Assembly: GCF_023159225.1 (NCBI RefSeq)
Contig: NC_063166.1
Span: 71,089,227-71,153,226 of the forward strand
Direction of reading: 5' to 3'
DNA from: Perognathus longimembris pacificus
Taxonomy: Eukaryota > Chordata > Mammalia > Rodentia > Heteromyidae
DNA length: 64,000 nucleotides
Shown here: one piece after another, positions 12,300-24,117 of the stretch
Numbering within the stretch: position 1 is the stretch's first letter
Layout: each line of letters starts with the position of its first letter
Translations under genes and position numbers: made by a program
Notes under the pieces: model-generated
The model's database searches: none
Seen by the model: only the letters and a program-made list of their open reading frames with translations
What the model was told of the DNA's origin: nothing

Positions 12300-12640
12300 T
12301 TGATCTTGATCCTGTCATCTACATCTGATGCAACCGCTCCTCCAGTGTCCATCCCTGTCTCTTTCCAAGGATTATCTTTGCACACTGCAGAGTTGGTCAT
12401 GCTGCCTCTTCTCTAGCATCTGTCCAGTCTGTCCTGTGGGATGAAGTCCAGACTCCAGTCAAATGTGCAGAATTTTTGACTAGTCCTCCTGCCTCACCCT
12501 CCATCCCCTCACCCACCCCCACAGCCTCTAGCTTACCTTGAGCTGTTTCTGTTTATCTCCATGCCTCTAAGCCTCTCATGTTTTGCCCAAATGCCCTTTC
12601 TACTTATTCTGCAGAATCTGGCACATCCAGACTCTTTAAA
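12300..12640 (+). mobile_element. L2 remnant
   Basis: Diverged L2-type text: GGATGAAGTCCAGACTCC, GCCTCTAAGCCTCTCATG, TTTGCCCAAATGCCCTTTC. Old and without an open frame. Confidence 0.5.
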
Positions 12641-13034
12641 AATTATCTATTCCTTTTGTTCTCTCTTTTTTTTCAGGGAGTATGTTGTTTTGTGTGTGTC
12701 TGTCTCTTAAAGCCAACTCTTACCATGTGTCTCATTAGAATATCATCACACTCAGCATTAGTTGAACTGGCACAAGACTAGGGACAGAGAGGACAAAAGC
12801 TGGTCAGGCCTTTTGAGGACCATGCTGTCTTGGGTAGATACCTACAGCAGCATAGCTTTGGTTCAGCATGATGCACAGACAGGTAGCAGAGCAGAGAGTT
12901 CTGCTACATCCTTCCAGGCATTAAGTATTTTGAATGGAACTATCTGATTTTATTTGTACCCATATTCTTATTGATTGGTCTTTTAACTCCTGAGAGAAAT
13001 GATCTAGTTTTATTAAAGTGAAACTAACATGGTT

Positions 13035-13212
13035 GGTCACTTGCTAGCTGTGAGACTACTCTGGGAGGTGATTTTTCTTTTCCCAACCAAATCTCTAGTT
13101 TCTTATCTGCAAAATGGGGAGACTGATCAAAAACATTCCCTAGGGTTGTTGTGAGAATTAAACAGGGTGATGTATGCAAAGCCCATTTAGGCACATAATA
13201 GGTCATACAAGG
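13035..13212 (+). mobile_element. MIR remnant
   Basis: Motifs in MIR order: CACTTGCTAGCTGTGAGAC, TTCTTATCTGCAAAATGGGG, AGGGTTGTTGTGAGAATTAA, GGCACATAATAGG. Confidence 0.8.
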
Positions 13213-14144
13213 GTTATATCTTTAAGTAGCCTGTCTCTATAGACAGTGCCTACCACATATTGAATATTCAGAGGTGTTCATGAAGAACAGGAGTACATGC
13301 ATTGTGTGTATGTGTTAAAGAGGTTATATTTAGATGCTCACACAGATCCATCTGCTTTGAGAGTGTTTGATCTACCTTGCATCAATATTCAACTGGCATG
13401 GCTGAGCACACATGCGTGACTCTTCTTGGGTTGCCACATCCCCTGCTAGGCAGATGTCCATTATCATGAAATGTAAAAAGGGAAAAATAATAATAATAAA
13501 GGCAGAGGAGTGTAATGTTATGGTTTGATTTGACAGGGCCTCCTGCTCCTTCAGCTGCCTGCCAGTGCTGGGCATGGAACAGGTTCATCTGTATTCTAAC
13601 ACACCACTGCTGAAGTGAAGATCGATCTAATTAGAGTATCTTAAATATCCTGTTTGCATCTTGAGTGGTACCAGAAACAAGAATGTCTGTCCATCTGGGG
13701 TAGCTGGAGGGAGGTGGGCAGCGAGGTTCAGCAATAAAACACAGACGGTTATAATTTTAGAAGTGTAAGAACATTGCCATATGAATTTCTTAAAACAAGA
13801 GCTAATGGCCTTGGATGCTTGGTGGAAACAAAGGCAACTCTGCAGCATGGCCTTGAATTTTAAAGCGGTCCTGGGAGATCTTGCCAAGATCTGATGGGTG
13901 CAGTACAGGGACCATTTCCATCCTAAGAATAGAACTCTAGCTGACCCATGTATGTATTTCTTAATGAATCATTGGGACTGCTGGCCAGCCAGGCTAGTCT
14001 AAGTTAACAGGACAGTAGTTAGGGACTACTTTTCATAGTCCAACAGTCACATTTATTCATGATCTGTACCCCACTTTTCCAGTTTCATCAACTTTCATCC
14101 TTTCCTCCCTCCTGCTACACTCCTCCCAAACCTTTGTCCCCTAT

Positions 14145-14345
14145 GTGTTCCAGTTTAATCACTTTGCTTCATGTTGGTCCCTCTGCCTGAAATACACTCA
14201 CTCACATTGCCCCTCCTCCCTGTATTCAGCTCAAATGCCCTGTTCCTGCCATTCTTCCCAGCTCCCCTGGCTGGAAGACTATTTGCTCCATCATTCGTTG
14301 CTGCCTCTTCCCCATTCATTATCACTTTTTACAATGTAATTTTAC
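14145..14345 (+). mobile_element. L2 remnant
   Basis: TGGTCCCTCTGCCTGAAATA, CAGCTCAAATGCCCTGTTCC and CTTCCCAGCTCCCCTGG match L2 3' text at moderate divergence. Confidence 0.6.
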
Positions 14346-14422
14346 TTTACTTTGTAACTTTTTTGAGATATCATTTATGTATAGAAATTATACATATTTA
14401 AGGTGTACAGCCTGATCTTCTG

Positions 14423-14458
<36 letters not shown>

Positions 14459-14530
14459 TGTAAAATGAACACCCACCAAACTAATTGACATGCTTATCAT
14501 CTCACAGTCACAATTTTCTGTCATGTAATT
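14346..14530 (+). mobile_element. Ancient L1 3' fragment containing a CA repeat
   Basis: AGGTGTACAGCCTGATCTTC before, and TAAAATGAACACCCACCAAA, CTAATTGACATGCTTATCAT after, a (CA)15 tract at 14424-14453. The flanks look like old L1 3' UTR text in which the CA tract expanded. Confidence 0.55.
14424..14453 (+). repeat. (AC)n microsatellite
   Basis: About 15 AC units. Confidence 0.97.
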
Positions 14531-15224
14531 TGGATGTAATAGACCACAAGCACCTGGAAGACATGAGCAGTGTCTGGTTATCTTAAACACTGTATCTTAT
14601 ATGTGATGAGATTCTTCGGACTGTTGCAGGAATAAATGAGTTTGCAGAGGCCTCCTGTGGCCACCCACACAGCTCTTCAGCTCTTCTTCCTTTCTGGTGA
14701 ATGCAGGCCTCCCCTGCCTGCTGCACTAAGGCTTTAGCACACAGCACTCTCTTAGAATGTGGAGGTACCTCTTTTGGCCCAGAAGGATAAGGAGGTTCAG
14801 TGGCTGGATTGTTGCTGTGCACCTCATCACCTTCTTCCCTTCCCCATTTTCCACTCACCCCTGACTTTGAGAATATGCTCTAGGTTTGTGCTTCAAGTGT
14901 TAAATGCAACCCCAGAATCTCAAAATCTGGCACTTGTCAATCTACCAACTTTTTTCTCCCCAAATGACACTACATGTTCATGGCCATTCATTTGCCAGGG
15001 TCATATCCAGCTCTGTGTCTGTCCCAGAAGTCTGAGAAAAACATTTTCCTTTTGTCTTAATTTTGTCCTAACCATCCATTTGTGCAGCTACCCCACTTGT
15101 CTACCCCACTGTTTTCTACCAAATGAATTAGTGACCCTTCCCTTAGGGGCCATGTATATTCCATATACTCTGTTGTAGCTGTTTCTCAGCTTGCTCAGAA
15201 GATTCTGAGCAGCTCCAGCCAGAT

Positions 15225-15305
15225 TCTTTGGCCTCCACAGTTCCAGTACTTCCCACCTTGCCTGGAACATAAGAGATACTCAGAACTTTGAATGAAGGAA
15301 TGACT
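15225..15305 (+). mobile_element. L2 3'-end remnant
   Basis: CCTGGAACATAAGAGATACT then CAGAACTTTGAATGAAGGAA, the L2 terminal pattern (GGCACATAGTAGGTGCTC...GAATGAATGA), diverged. Confidence 0.45.
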
Positions 15306-15899
15306 GTTGAACACCACTTAGTGCATTGTAATTATACTGAGCTTATACAACTCAAGTACTGGCTACTTCTTATTTCCTATACATACCACATGTTCTGTTT
15401 TAAACTTTCACAGCAGGACTAAAAAGCAAATGACTATTATTGCCAAGTCCATGTATTTTTATTCAGAGGTAGAACCATTTCTGCTTAGATGTGCTTGCTG
15501 TGTCCTTCAGCTTCATAGTAAATAGTTATTGCCCTTCTCTGGGCTGTCTGTTTCTCCCAGAATCTTGTATTATTTGGCTTTAAAGGAAGCCCCATACAGG
15601 CAGTTTGGTTTAATTTATTGTGGAATTAAAGAGTCTGAGTGAAGTTGGCCTTGCTCCATTTGGGGGTTAGAACAAATCTTGACTTACAGAAAAGAGCCCT
15701 ACCAGCTAAGAGTCAAGGAAGCTGGTTCCTACTTTTTTCTCAGCCAGAGCAAATTAGTATGACACCATCAGTGGGGAGCATGTTGTCAGGTGCAGTGCGG
15801 AAAGGAGTTAGCTGGAGCTCTGGCAGGTGCACATGTGAGAGTTTCTCTTAGGTGCTCTTGGTGGATAGATCAGATCTCAGATTACAGTTTGATGAGGAC

Positions 15900-16060
15900 T
15901 ACTATGCACATAACTCATTTGACACAAAAGATTTAATAGATAGGCAGGACAGCTCCATTTTACAGAAAAGAAAACTGAGACTCAGATCCTGCACCATGCT
16001 CAAGCCAGCCATGAGTACCAGAGACAAGATGTGAATCTGATCCTAAAGCCTCACACAAGG
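15900..16060 (-). mobile_element. MIR remnant (antisense)
   Basis: CCATTTTACAGAAAAGAAAA, CTGAGACTCAGA, then GTGAATCTGATCCTAAAGCC: antisense MIR order. Confidence 0.6.
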
Positions 16061-16995
16061 TTAATTCATTGACTTGTCATCCTGTCTGTAGTAGATCTCC
16101 AGTGTGAGTCCTCTCAAGGTCTGGGTGCCTTTTATCAGGATACCCTGACAGGCCTCCTCCTGAGCAGGCCTATCTTAAAGGCACATAGCTCCTCTCACAG
16201 AGAGGTACTATTACCAAGCACTGACTAGGATTTGAACATACTTGTTTTGAATAAGGATGGCAAAAACTGCTCCATTCTACTCTTTACAAAATGGTACACC
16301 GTGTAAATCCTGGTTGAGGCAACTGCCTGAGCTAATCTGGAAAGACCCCTGACTTGAGTGTAATTGACAACAGTCCTTAAGTAAGGTGCTTCCAGAGATA
16401 GATCTTTGGAAGTCCATGGAAACATGTTTACATTTGTGGTTGTACTCGGGGAGCGATAACATGCATTTGTGTTCATACAGATTCTCAAAAGTACCCTGAC
16501 CTGGGGGCAAGAAGGCACTTTGTAGATTTGAGGTTCCAGTGGCCCCACTCTTAACCTGGGGCAAGCCACATCCCTTCTCAGGGCATTCTTTTTGTACTCA
16601 CACCTGTGGAGGAGGCTGGCATAGAATTTCTAACCCTCTTTCTAGCTCAGAAAATTATAGAACTTTTAACTGCCCCTAGAAAATCAAACATCCAGCCTCC
16701 TGCATGTATACCAGGCTAACCCATTGCTAATTACCCTTGAGAGGCCCTGAGGAGAGGAGAGCTGGGGGAAGGGTGGTCCAGAGCCACCACTCTAGGCAGT
16801 TTCAGTAATTAGTGTCTGAGGCAGCCAGTTGTCTGAGTGTTGAGCAAGGTGTCCAGCAGGCAGGGACTCACACAGACACAACATCAATACCAACTCTAGC
16901 CCTCTACCCAGACCCCAGATGCCCACGTTCCCAGCTTAGTGAGCTGAAAAGGTAGATTTTTCTTGGGCCTCCATTCTCTGGAGCCTGGTGAGTTC

Positions 16996-17056
16996 TCTGT
17001 GTGTGTGTATATGTGTGTGTGCGCGCATGTATGCACACACGTATGTGTGTGCGTGC
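16996..17056 (+). repeat. Alternating purine-pyrimidine tract
   Basis: Imperfect TG/CA-rich tract with internal GTGCGCGCATG and GCACACACGTATG, mostly alternating purine and pyrimidine. Possible Z-DNA-forming stretch. Confidence 0.8.
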
Positions 17057-17989
17057 TCTCTTTGCAGTGAGCTACTACATCCACTGTCTGCATTGACAGC
17101 TCCATAGCCATCCTTCACCTCCATTTTATCCTGTCGGAATGACAGAGCAGCTGAGCAGTGTTGGCCAGCAGATAAAACTGTTATCTCTTCTGCTCTCTGT
17201 GCCAGCAGCTCCCCATCTCCTTGGTGCATGAAAAATTGACACCACCTTGGGCTGAAATCTGTTCTTAGAGGAGCTACATTTATTAGTAGCTAATGAAACG
17301 GTGTGTACTAAAACTTAGGGTAGCTGAAGTGTTTCCCTATCTGGCGGGCCACACCTAGACAAGAAGTGAAGGAACACAGGCAGCCTCAGGTCTCCTGAAA
17401 TTGACCACCTATCTTTTACAAATAGGTTAATATCATCTGTGTTTATGTGCATTACAGTTGGCCAATGTTTGGGATGCATTGTGAGAATGCATGTTAATAG
17501 AATGGTTCTTTTGTACATTAAATTTTCCTCTCCAAAATGAACAACTGTTCCTGATACCTTCTTTCTGCCTGCCATCAAGCACCCTCCCCCACCCTGTTGT
17601 TGAGGTATATAAGAACACTATCTTGGAACTTTTTTGTCCTACTTAATCAAGATTAAGCGAGAAAATTACTGCAAAGTTCTGGTTCAGTATTTGGAACTTC
17701 CTGAAACCCAAAGATTCTTCTTTATTTAGACTCTGGAAGAAATTGCTTCTGGAAAGACTAATTTGGTAAAATAGAGAAGAGAAGTTGTTATTCATGTTAT
17801 ACTCCATATGGCCTTTGCTTCATTTTACTCTCATTAAAACTGTCGCTGTTTTTTTAATCCACATTTGCATAGTGCCTGTGTTTTGGGCACTGTGCATGCC
17901 ATATGAAGTATATTTTCAGGCTTTGCTGTTTCATTTCTGGTCTCTTCTTTCACGGTGTTGATGAGTACCTTGGTTGTGGGGATGATAGG

Positions 17990-18205
17990 AAAGCCTACAA
18001 TTTGGAATCAAGACAACTAGGGTTTGCATCACCACATACTCAAGCCTGTGGTCTTAAATGAGTTAACCTCTTGAGGCCTTGGATTGCACATTAATAAAAT
18101 GAAGATGAGGATGGCACCTTCTTGTAGCTGATTTGTAAGGGTTTAATGAGAAATCTGTGTACAGACCCAAATAAGCCTACTGTCATAGATACATAATAAA
18201 ACAGT
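17990..18205 (+). mobile_element. MIR remnant
   Basis: TTTGGAATCAAGACAACTAG, GAGTTAACCTCTTGAGGCCT, TAATAAAATGAAGATGAGGA, then GTTTAATGAGAAAT: MIR order, diverged. Confidence 0.65.
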
Positions 18206-18224
18206 GACAGTTGGTGTACCTTAC

Positions 18225-18312
18225 CTACTTTGGGAGGAGGGTACTGGAAATCTAACCCAGAGCCTTACATATACTAGATAAGCATGCTACCACTAAGCTA
18301 TTACTAAGCCCT
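18225..18312 (-). mobile_element. ID-like SINE monomer (antisense)
   Basis: Complement of an ID monomer: GGTACTGGAAATCTAACCCA (decayed B box), AAGCATGCTACCACTAAGCT. Confidence 0.6.
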
Positions 18313-18536
18313 TCAGATAGGAATTTGAAGCTGCTTTCAGCAAAACAATATAGTAGTAATAAAACTTAGCTTGGAATAAGAATTTGTCAAAAGACAAATG
18401 TCAAACTAGAGAAAATCTTTGCAACATAGATGAAAAACATAGTATTATTAATTTGGGCAAAGGATATATATTGTCATAGATACATACACATTTGAAAATC
18501 TAAAGTTTAAAAAAGTCTATAAAAATGAGCTGTGTA

Positions 18537-18751
18537 GGACTCGGAATATGGCCTAGTGGCAAGAGCGCTTGCCTCCTACACATGAAGCTCTCGGTTCGAT
18601 TCCCCAGCACCACATATATGGAAAACGGCCAGAAGGGGCGCTGTGGCTCAGGTGGCAGAGTGCTAGCCTTGAGTGGAAAGAAGCCAGGGACAGTGCTCAG
18701 GCCCTGAGTCCAAGGCCCAGGACTGGCCAAAAAAAAAAAAAAAAAAAAAAA
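18537..18751 (+). mobile_element. Dimeric SINE (IDL-Geo)
   Basis: Full-length, both arms and a 23-A tail. Diverged TSD: GAGCTGTGTA (18527-18536) against GAACTGCGTA (18752-18761). Confidence 0.92.
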
Positions 18752-18886
18752 GAACTGCGTAACTTGTGGTTAGGGATGGAAAGGTGACACTGGGAGAAAG
18801 TGAAGAAAGGGGTCATATTGTTAAAAAAAAAAAATTTTTTTTTTTTTTTTTTTTGCTCATTACCTGACATATAAAATGATAACCCA

Positions 18887-19105
18887 GGGGCTGGGAATAT
18901 GGCCTAGTGGCAAGAGTGCTTGACTCGTATACATGAAGCCTTAGGTTCGATTCCTCAGCACCACATATATAGAAAAGGCCAGAAGTAGCGCTGTGGCTCA
19001 AGTGGCAGAGTGCTGGCCTTGAGCAAAAAGAAGCCAGGGACAGTGCTCAGGCCCTGAGTTCAAGCCCCAGGACTAGCAAAAAAAAAGAAAAAGAAAAAAA
19101 GAAAA
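18887..19105 (+). mobile_element. Dimeric SINE (IDL-Geo) at the 5' edge of another SINE
   Basis: GGGGCTGGGAATATGGCC to CAGGACTAGC with an AAAGAAAAAG-type tail. Next to a T run at 18835-18854. Directly followed by the B1-Geo element at 19106. Confidence 0.92.
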
Positions 19106-19334
19106 CCCAGCTGGGTGCTAGTGGTTCATGCCTGTAAATCCTAGCTACTGGGGATACTGAGATCTGAGGATCGTGGTTCAAAGCCAGCCTGGGCAGGAAA
19201 GTCTGTGAGACTCTTATCTTCAATTAACTACCAGAAACCTGAAGTGACACTGTGGCTCAAAGCGGTAGAGTGCCTTGAGCAAAGAGCTCAGAAAGTACCC
19301 AGTGAGTTCAGGCCCCATGACCAAATAAATAAAC
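19106..19334 (+). mobile_element. B1-Geo mosaic SINE
   Basis: 7SL-like left half (GTTCATGCCTGTAAATCC, GGTTCAAAGCCAGCC) and Geo-like right half, tail AAATAAATAAAC. Its likely TSD, AAAATGATAACCC / AAAATAATAACCC (18873-18885, 19335-19347), encloses the dimeric SINE too. Confidence 0.88.
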
Positions 19335-19549
19335 AAAATAATAACCCCTCTGTATACCTTAATAACAATAAAACTGTATTTTAGAAATAAACCACAGTTA
19401 ATAACTAGAGAAGAAGACCTTCCAGGAAATGGAATAAGTACAAAAGCCATTAGCTAAAGTGTCATGTACATGTGGAGGTAGGGAGACCAGTCATTAGACA
19501 CTATGGATCCTGGGGAAGATATAGACCAATCATAGTGCATTTAAAGTTT

Positions 19550-19551
<2 letters not shown>

Positions 19552-19592
<41 letters not shown>
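19552..19592 (+). repeat. (AC)n microsatellite
   Basis: About 20 AC units. Confidence 0.97.
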
Positions 19593-19593
<1 letters not shown>

Positions 19594-20099
19594 TTGTTTC
19601 CAGCTGTCATGCAAATTCCAAAGTTTCAGATCTGAGTTCGTTAGATTGACTGCATTCATTATGCCTTGTCTCACGAACCAGTTTACCAGCTGAAGGGATC
19701 AGAGCCACATTCAGCGTATGTGGCCCAGGATTGCAGACTGTGAGTCCCCTTACTCTTCCTGCCTTGAGTCTTCCTTCTTAGCATTCACAGAGATCAGAGG
19801 GTTTACCCTGACTGCTCCAAAGATGGTCCCCTTTTACCCTATCTTTTCATTCAGAGCCACGCCACTTTAGCTCATCCATACACTGGGTTCCTGGTGTTCT
19901 TTGCCGTCCTATGGACCAGGACTTGTTCTTTCCAATTCCCATTTTCATTCCATCCTCCCCTTGAAGGCAATGACTGCAGACAAGCTTACACCACCTCACT
20001 CCCAGCTTTACACAAAATTGAAAGATATCTAGAATTCTACAGTGTCTGTCTGGGCTCCACCACCGCCACCAGAATTTAATACAGAGAGCCTGCTTTGTT

Positions 20100-20900
20100 C
20101 CCATTCCTTCAGCAAGTGTTCCTAATGTATAGACACCTCTGTGTCTATGCATTGTTTTATGCTGCAGATATGACAGTGACAGCAAGTTGAAAACTCTGCC
20201 TTTGTAGAAATTATATTCTAATTGAAAGGAAGTGGACAAAATATGGAAACATGTAGAAGGTAAGCTGTTATAAAGAGAAAAATAAAGCTGATGAGGCTCC
20301 AGAAAGGCTGTGTTGGGCCTTGCATTTGTAAAGTGAATGGACAAGGGGAGAGCCTCATGGAAAATGAGGCAGGTGAGTCCTACTGAATGTGAAGACTAAG
20401 TGACATGACTGGTGTGAGCATTTCAGAGGAAACAGCAAAGGGCAGTGGCCCTTAGGCAGGAGTAGCTGGTGTCAGAAACAGATTTAGTCTGAGTGGCAAG
20501 CCATGGGAGGATTTTTAACAGATCAGCCTTTGGATTTTAACCTGGAGAAGCATTTTGACTGCTCTTGAGGGTATGTCCATGGGCAGGGAGAAATTTAAAA
20601 ACCTGGGTGCCACGAACTAGATGGAAAAGACTATGGGGAAGAAGACGAGGAGCTTGCTAAAGCGAAAGGATTTATGACAAGAAGGCAAGAGCAAGAGTAT
20701 ATGAGAATAGATGTTCGGAAGACAGGACTGGCCTATAGGTTCAGGTGTGAGGGTCTCATCATGCCTGATTCCCAAAGCCATAAGACAGGATGAGAACACC
20801 AAGGGAGTGGATAAAGAGAAGATAAATGTCTGAGGACTGAGTGAGTCTAGCATTCAGAGATTGAGAAACGAGGGGGTGGGGATGCTTAGGACATGAGGGA
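20100..20900 (-). mobile_element. Ancient LINE (L2-like) remnant, antisense
   Basis: Long diverged stretch with familiar blocks: GAAATTATATTCTAATTG, GAGAAAAATAAAGCTGATG, GGGCAGTGGCCCTTAGGCAG, GAACACCAAGGGAGTGGATA, TGTCTGAGGACTGAGTGAG. By memory these occur together in an old mammalian LINE. The two minus-strand frames inside it are not genes. Confidence 0.5.
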
Positions 20901-21789
20901 ATGACACCTATGAAGCAGTCAAGAACGGGTCTGCTGTTTGTGGCCACGCTTAATAGTCAAACGACTCTGAGAACTCATGTGACTGGCACAAGAAGATGTT
21001 GCTAGGTTTGCAAGCAGAACCTTTGCTGTTCATACTGAACATCTCATTTCAAGATAAACTTTACCATTTCTCCATGAGTTGATTTCTGTCACCTCCTTTT
21101 CAAGGTCATTACTGACATTTTTTTTTCCAAAATTCTTTTTTAAACAAAAAAAGAAATCTCTCCCCAAAAGAAGCCTGTGCCATCCCTTCATTTGCCCTTT
21201 TCTCCGTGCTGCTCCCAGACACTTCCAAGTCATGAGAATTTGGGAGGCACCATCTCTGGCTTGAAGGGCTCACAGTCAGCTCCCTTACACAAGGAGTGGG
21301 GTTTCAACTGCACCAGAATGTAGCATGGTGCTGAGGTCCTATCATATTTCTTATTTAATTCCAGGGCATTTGCTTGAGAAAGTTATAAAGTAATTTGAGA
21401 ATCCAGTGGAACATCTCTTATTCATCATTTGTCCATGGCATGACTAGTATTCATATTCTGTTCACAGGCTATATTTCTATAAAGAGGAGATTAGCTTGAG
21501 GTACTTTTGTGGACAATACAAACCAATTAATTCCAGGCAGGGTAGAAATCCTCACTTGGTTTGAATCCCTCGCCCATGTTGCCCTTGAGTCTATCATCCC
21601 TTCTGACTGCAGTGTGTGGAAATCAGTGCTTTTTTCCGATGACACCATTGAGGTTCTTGTCTTATTAATCAATAGCAGCAGTCAGAGAGGCCCACTTATT
21701 CCTCCTTCAATAGACCAGACCAGGCCTTGAAGAGAGGTAATAATTACTGCTCTGATCTCAGCATGTTTTCTTTTCTCCTTCCCACCCAG

Positions 21790-21887
21790 AGCATGTCTGT
21801 TCGATCCTGGCTTCCCTCCTGCGCAACCTGAGAGGGCAGCAGCGGACCCGGCTCCTGAATAAATTCACAGAAAATGACAGTGAGAAG
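21790..21887 (+). CDS. CTNNBL1: CTNNBL1 coding exon 12 (ARM-like domain)
   Basis: CTNNBL1 is a nuclear ARM-repeat-like helical protein of the PRP19-CDC5L spliceosome complex. It binds nuclear localisation signals of splicing factors such as CDC5L and PRP31 and also binds the cytidine deaminase AID. This 98-nt exon starts with AG, the last two bases of a split Glu codon, then reads HVCSILASLLRN...FTENDSEK, identical to human as I remember it. It covers about residues 406-437 of 563. The acceptor is a pyrimidine-rich stretch ending CCCACCCAG. The donor is GTGGGT, weaker than consensus. The upstream intron is phase 1 and the downstream one phase 0. The next exon continues the frame with VDRLMELHFKY. 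Exon numbering is borrowed from the human gene. Confidence 0.97.
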
Positions 21888-22449
21888 GTGGGTGACTGTG
21901 ACCTTGAGGATGCAAGCAGGACTGGTGGGTGGGGAAGGACTCTTATGTGATAGGATCTGAGGAAGCTGGGCCTCACACTGCTGCCCTATCTAGCATCTGG
22001 GCTCTTGGTTTGCATCTCTAAAGTTCTGCTGCTCACTGCCATGTCCAAATGCACTGTCCCAAGAGCAGTGGTGATCCCTGAGCAAGATAGCAGTGGGCAC
22101 TTTAGGCAAATATACAGACCCATTGAGAGTGGATTCTAATAGGATTTTTGGTTGGGATGGGGGTGGTGTGTACAGCAGAGCAAAATGATAGCATAGGCTC
22201 TGGATTCTATGTATGGATTTGAACCTGTTCTTGATGTATGCCGCTCTAAACCTCACTTCCCCAGCTTGAAATTGGAGCCCTTAGTATCCATCTGGAAGAG
22301 TTGATGGGAGGTGAATTGGATGAGGTCTTACTGGGTGGTGGTGATGATAAGGAAGCAGTAGAGCTCATCCTAGGTGGGCTGTGGAACTGGTGATGATTAC
22401 TAAATGAGATTGGATGGGTATTTTATATTGTTACCTCCTGTGCCAAACC

Positions 22450-22690
22450 GAACAATTGTAACAATAATAGGAGCTGCCATTTATTGAGTGACTGCTGAGT
22501 GGGTAATAGAGCAGCTGCCTTGCGTTGTGGCGTGTAATCTCATAACTGTGGCTCATCCTTATGTCACTATCACTCACATTGTCAGATAGGAAGTTGAAGT
22601 GTAGAGACATAATGTGACTTACCCAAGATCATACCACTAATAAGAGCAGCGCTAGGATTTGAACCCAGGCTGCTGAATGCAAATTTTTAT
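22450..22690 (-). mobile_element. MIR remnant (antisense), nearly full length
   Basis: CTGCCATTTATTGAGTGACT, GAAGTTGAAGTGTAGAGACA, TGACTTACCCAAGATCATAC, GCTAGGATTTGAACCCAGGC: antisense MIR throughout. Confidence 0.85.
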
Positions 22691-22838
22691 AGCACCATTC
22701 ATAAGCAGACAATGGTAAAGGAGGAAAGCAAAGGCTCAAAACCTGACTTTGAACTTGTAATAAGTGCTTTTCCTGCTTGTGTCTGAAGCAGGGCTGGAGT
22801 TACTTCCTGCTTTCAAGAGAGGTCAAGGAGTATCTGAG

Positions 22839-22858
22839 CCCCCACCCCCCACCCCCCG
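22839..22858 (-). repeat. C-rich tract, three long runs
   Basis: Runs of 5-6 C separated by single A. The minus strand is G-quadruplex-prone if one run is split. Confidence 0.8.
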
Positions 22859-23033
22859 ACTGGAGCAGTGTAACACTGCTAAGAGCCATCAGGTTAGGAC
22901 ACAGAACAAGTCAATCATGCACACTCTGACATCTTTTAACATCTGAACTCCATTTGATGCGAGTTGTTGTCATTTCTCTGCTGTACTTTCTCAAGGTTTT
23001 TATTGTTGTTGTTTGTGACAAAACATAGGAAAT

Positions 23034-23240
23034 GGGGCTGGGAATGTAGCTTAGTGGTAGAGTGCTTGCCAAGCATGCATGAAGCCCTGGGTTCGATTCC
23101 TCAGCACCACATAAACAGAAAGAGCCGGAAGTGGTGCTGTGGCTCAAGTGGTAGAGTGCTAGCCTTGGGTGAAGGAAGCCAGGGACAGTGCTCAAGCCCT
23201 GAGTTCAAGCCCCAGGACTGGCAAAAAAAAAAAAAAAAAA
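23034..23240 (+). mobile_element. Dimeric SINE (IDL-Geo)
   Basis: Full-length with A tail. TSD AAACATAGGAAAT (23021-23033) and ACCCATAGGAAAT (23241-23253). Confidence 0.93.
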
Positions 23241-24117
23241 ACCCATAGGAAATAATAGACATGGAAATACTTTGTAGCAAAAATACATGAAGTTTTCAGG
23301 TCACCCTAGCTGCAGGGGATTTGAGCACAAACTTCCTGGGCTATCTGAGGCAGAGCAGGAGCAGTATCCCCAACTGACCAATACCACCAGCTCCTGGGCC
23401 AAGAACCATGGTGATATCAACCTTCCTAGAAGATAGATCCGAAGTCTGAGATTCACCTTGTTCCTTCAATTCTTTGGAAGTCGTAGGGGGAAAAAAGAAA
23501 AGAAAAGAAAACTTTTCCAAACTGTCTGAGTGGTCCTCAGGCCATGTTCGAAGCATGACTCTGCTAAGCTTAAAACTGACTCTGAAGGTACTACCGAACA
23601 AGAGTCAAAGCCTTGTTTCAGGTCGCTGAAGGAGTTTTTCTTGCACTCTGTTTTGATTCAAAAGCAACTAAAAAATTTTTACTCAGGCAGCTTAAAAAAA
23701 AAAAAAAAGATCAGCTCTGGGGCAGAATCAGAACATGAAAGGTTTCAGTTTGGAAAAAAAGATCTCAGTAAAGTTCTAAGTGAATATCAAGTATGTAACT
23801 TCAAGCACTTTCTCTTTGCAAGAAGGCACTTGAATCTTTATTTATTTATTTGTTGTTACAACTTGAAGTCCTAAGAGTGGTAGAAGGGTTGGGAGTGTAT
23901 CTTCTCCTTTGGGGAATGGGCCTGCATTGAGGCTGCGAGCATCCTAAGTGTTTGCTCTGTTCCACCCTGGCTCTTCGCTCTATTCCTGATGTGTTCCTAA
24001 GCAGTGCTCTTCTCCCATGGCAGAATTGGAAGCATGGTCTCCCTTTGTAAGCTGTGACAGTGAGATGGGGAGGGCTTCGCTCTGCCTTTCTCACTCCTGG
24101 TGAAATCTCTCTTTCAG

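Larger units (their letters stand above)
1..21789 (+). other. CTNNBL1: CTNNBL1 intron upstream of exon 12 (3' part)
   Basis: Non-coding sequence that ends at the CCCACCCAG acceptor before exon 12. I looked for the preceding CTNNBL1 exon, expected to end just before the Glu codon split at 21790, and did not find it, so it should lie left of the window. The intron holds full and truncated SINEs, MIR and L2 remnants, an antisense L1 fragment near 10.8-11.5 kb, CA repeats and a poly-G run. No recognisable feature was seen in 1-1121, 1250-1460, 2650-3100, 8530-10780, 16070-16980 or 21000-21780, apart from ordinary A+T-rich intron sequence. Open frames here are short and lack family similarity. Confidence 0.85.
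21888..24117 (+). other. CTNNBL1: CTNNBL1 intron 12 (2.2 kb)
   Basis: Phase-0 intron from donor GTGGGT to acceptor CTCTCTTTCAG. It holds an antisense MIR (22450-22690), a C-rich run at 22839-22858, one dimeric SINE with a TSD (23034-23240), short A-rich tracts near 23490 and 23695, and a TTTA repeat near 23838. The remaining few hundred bases show nothing I recognise. Confidence 0.9.

Noticed and set aside
19847..20344. 165-codon minus-strand open frame
   Set aside because: Partly overlaps an old LINE remnant and shows no recognisable protein similarity.
1..21789. An additional CTNNBL1 exon in the upstream intron
   Set aside because: Searched for the residues expected before exon 12 and found no matching coding stretch with splice sites.
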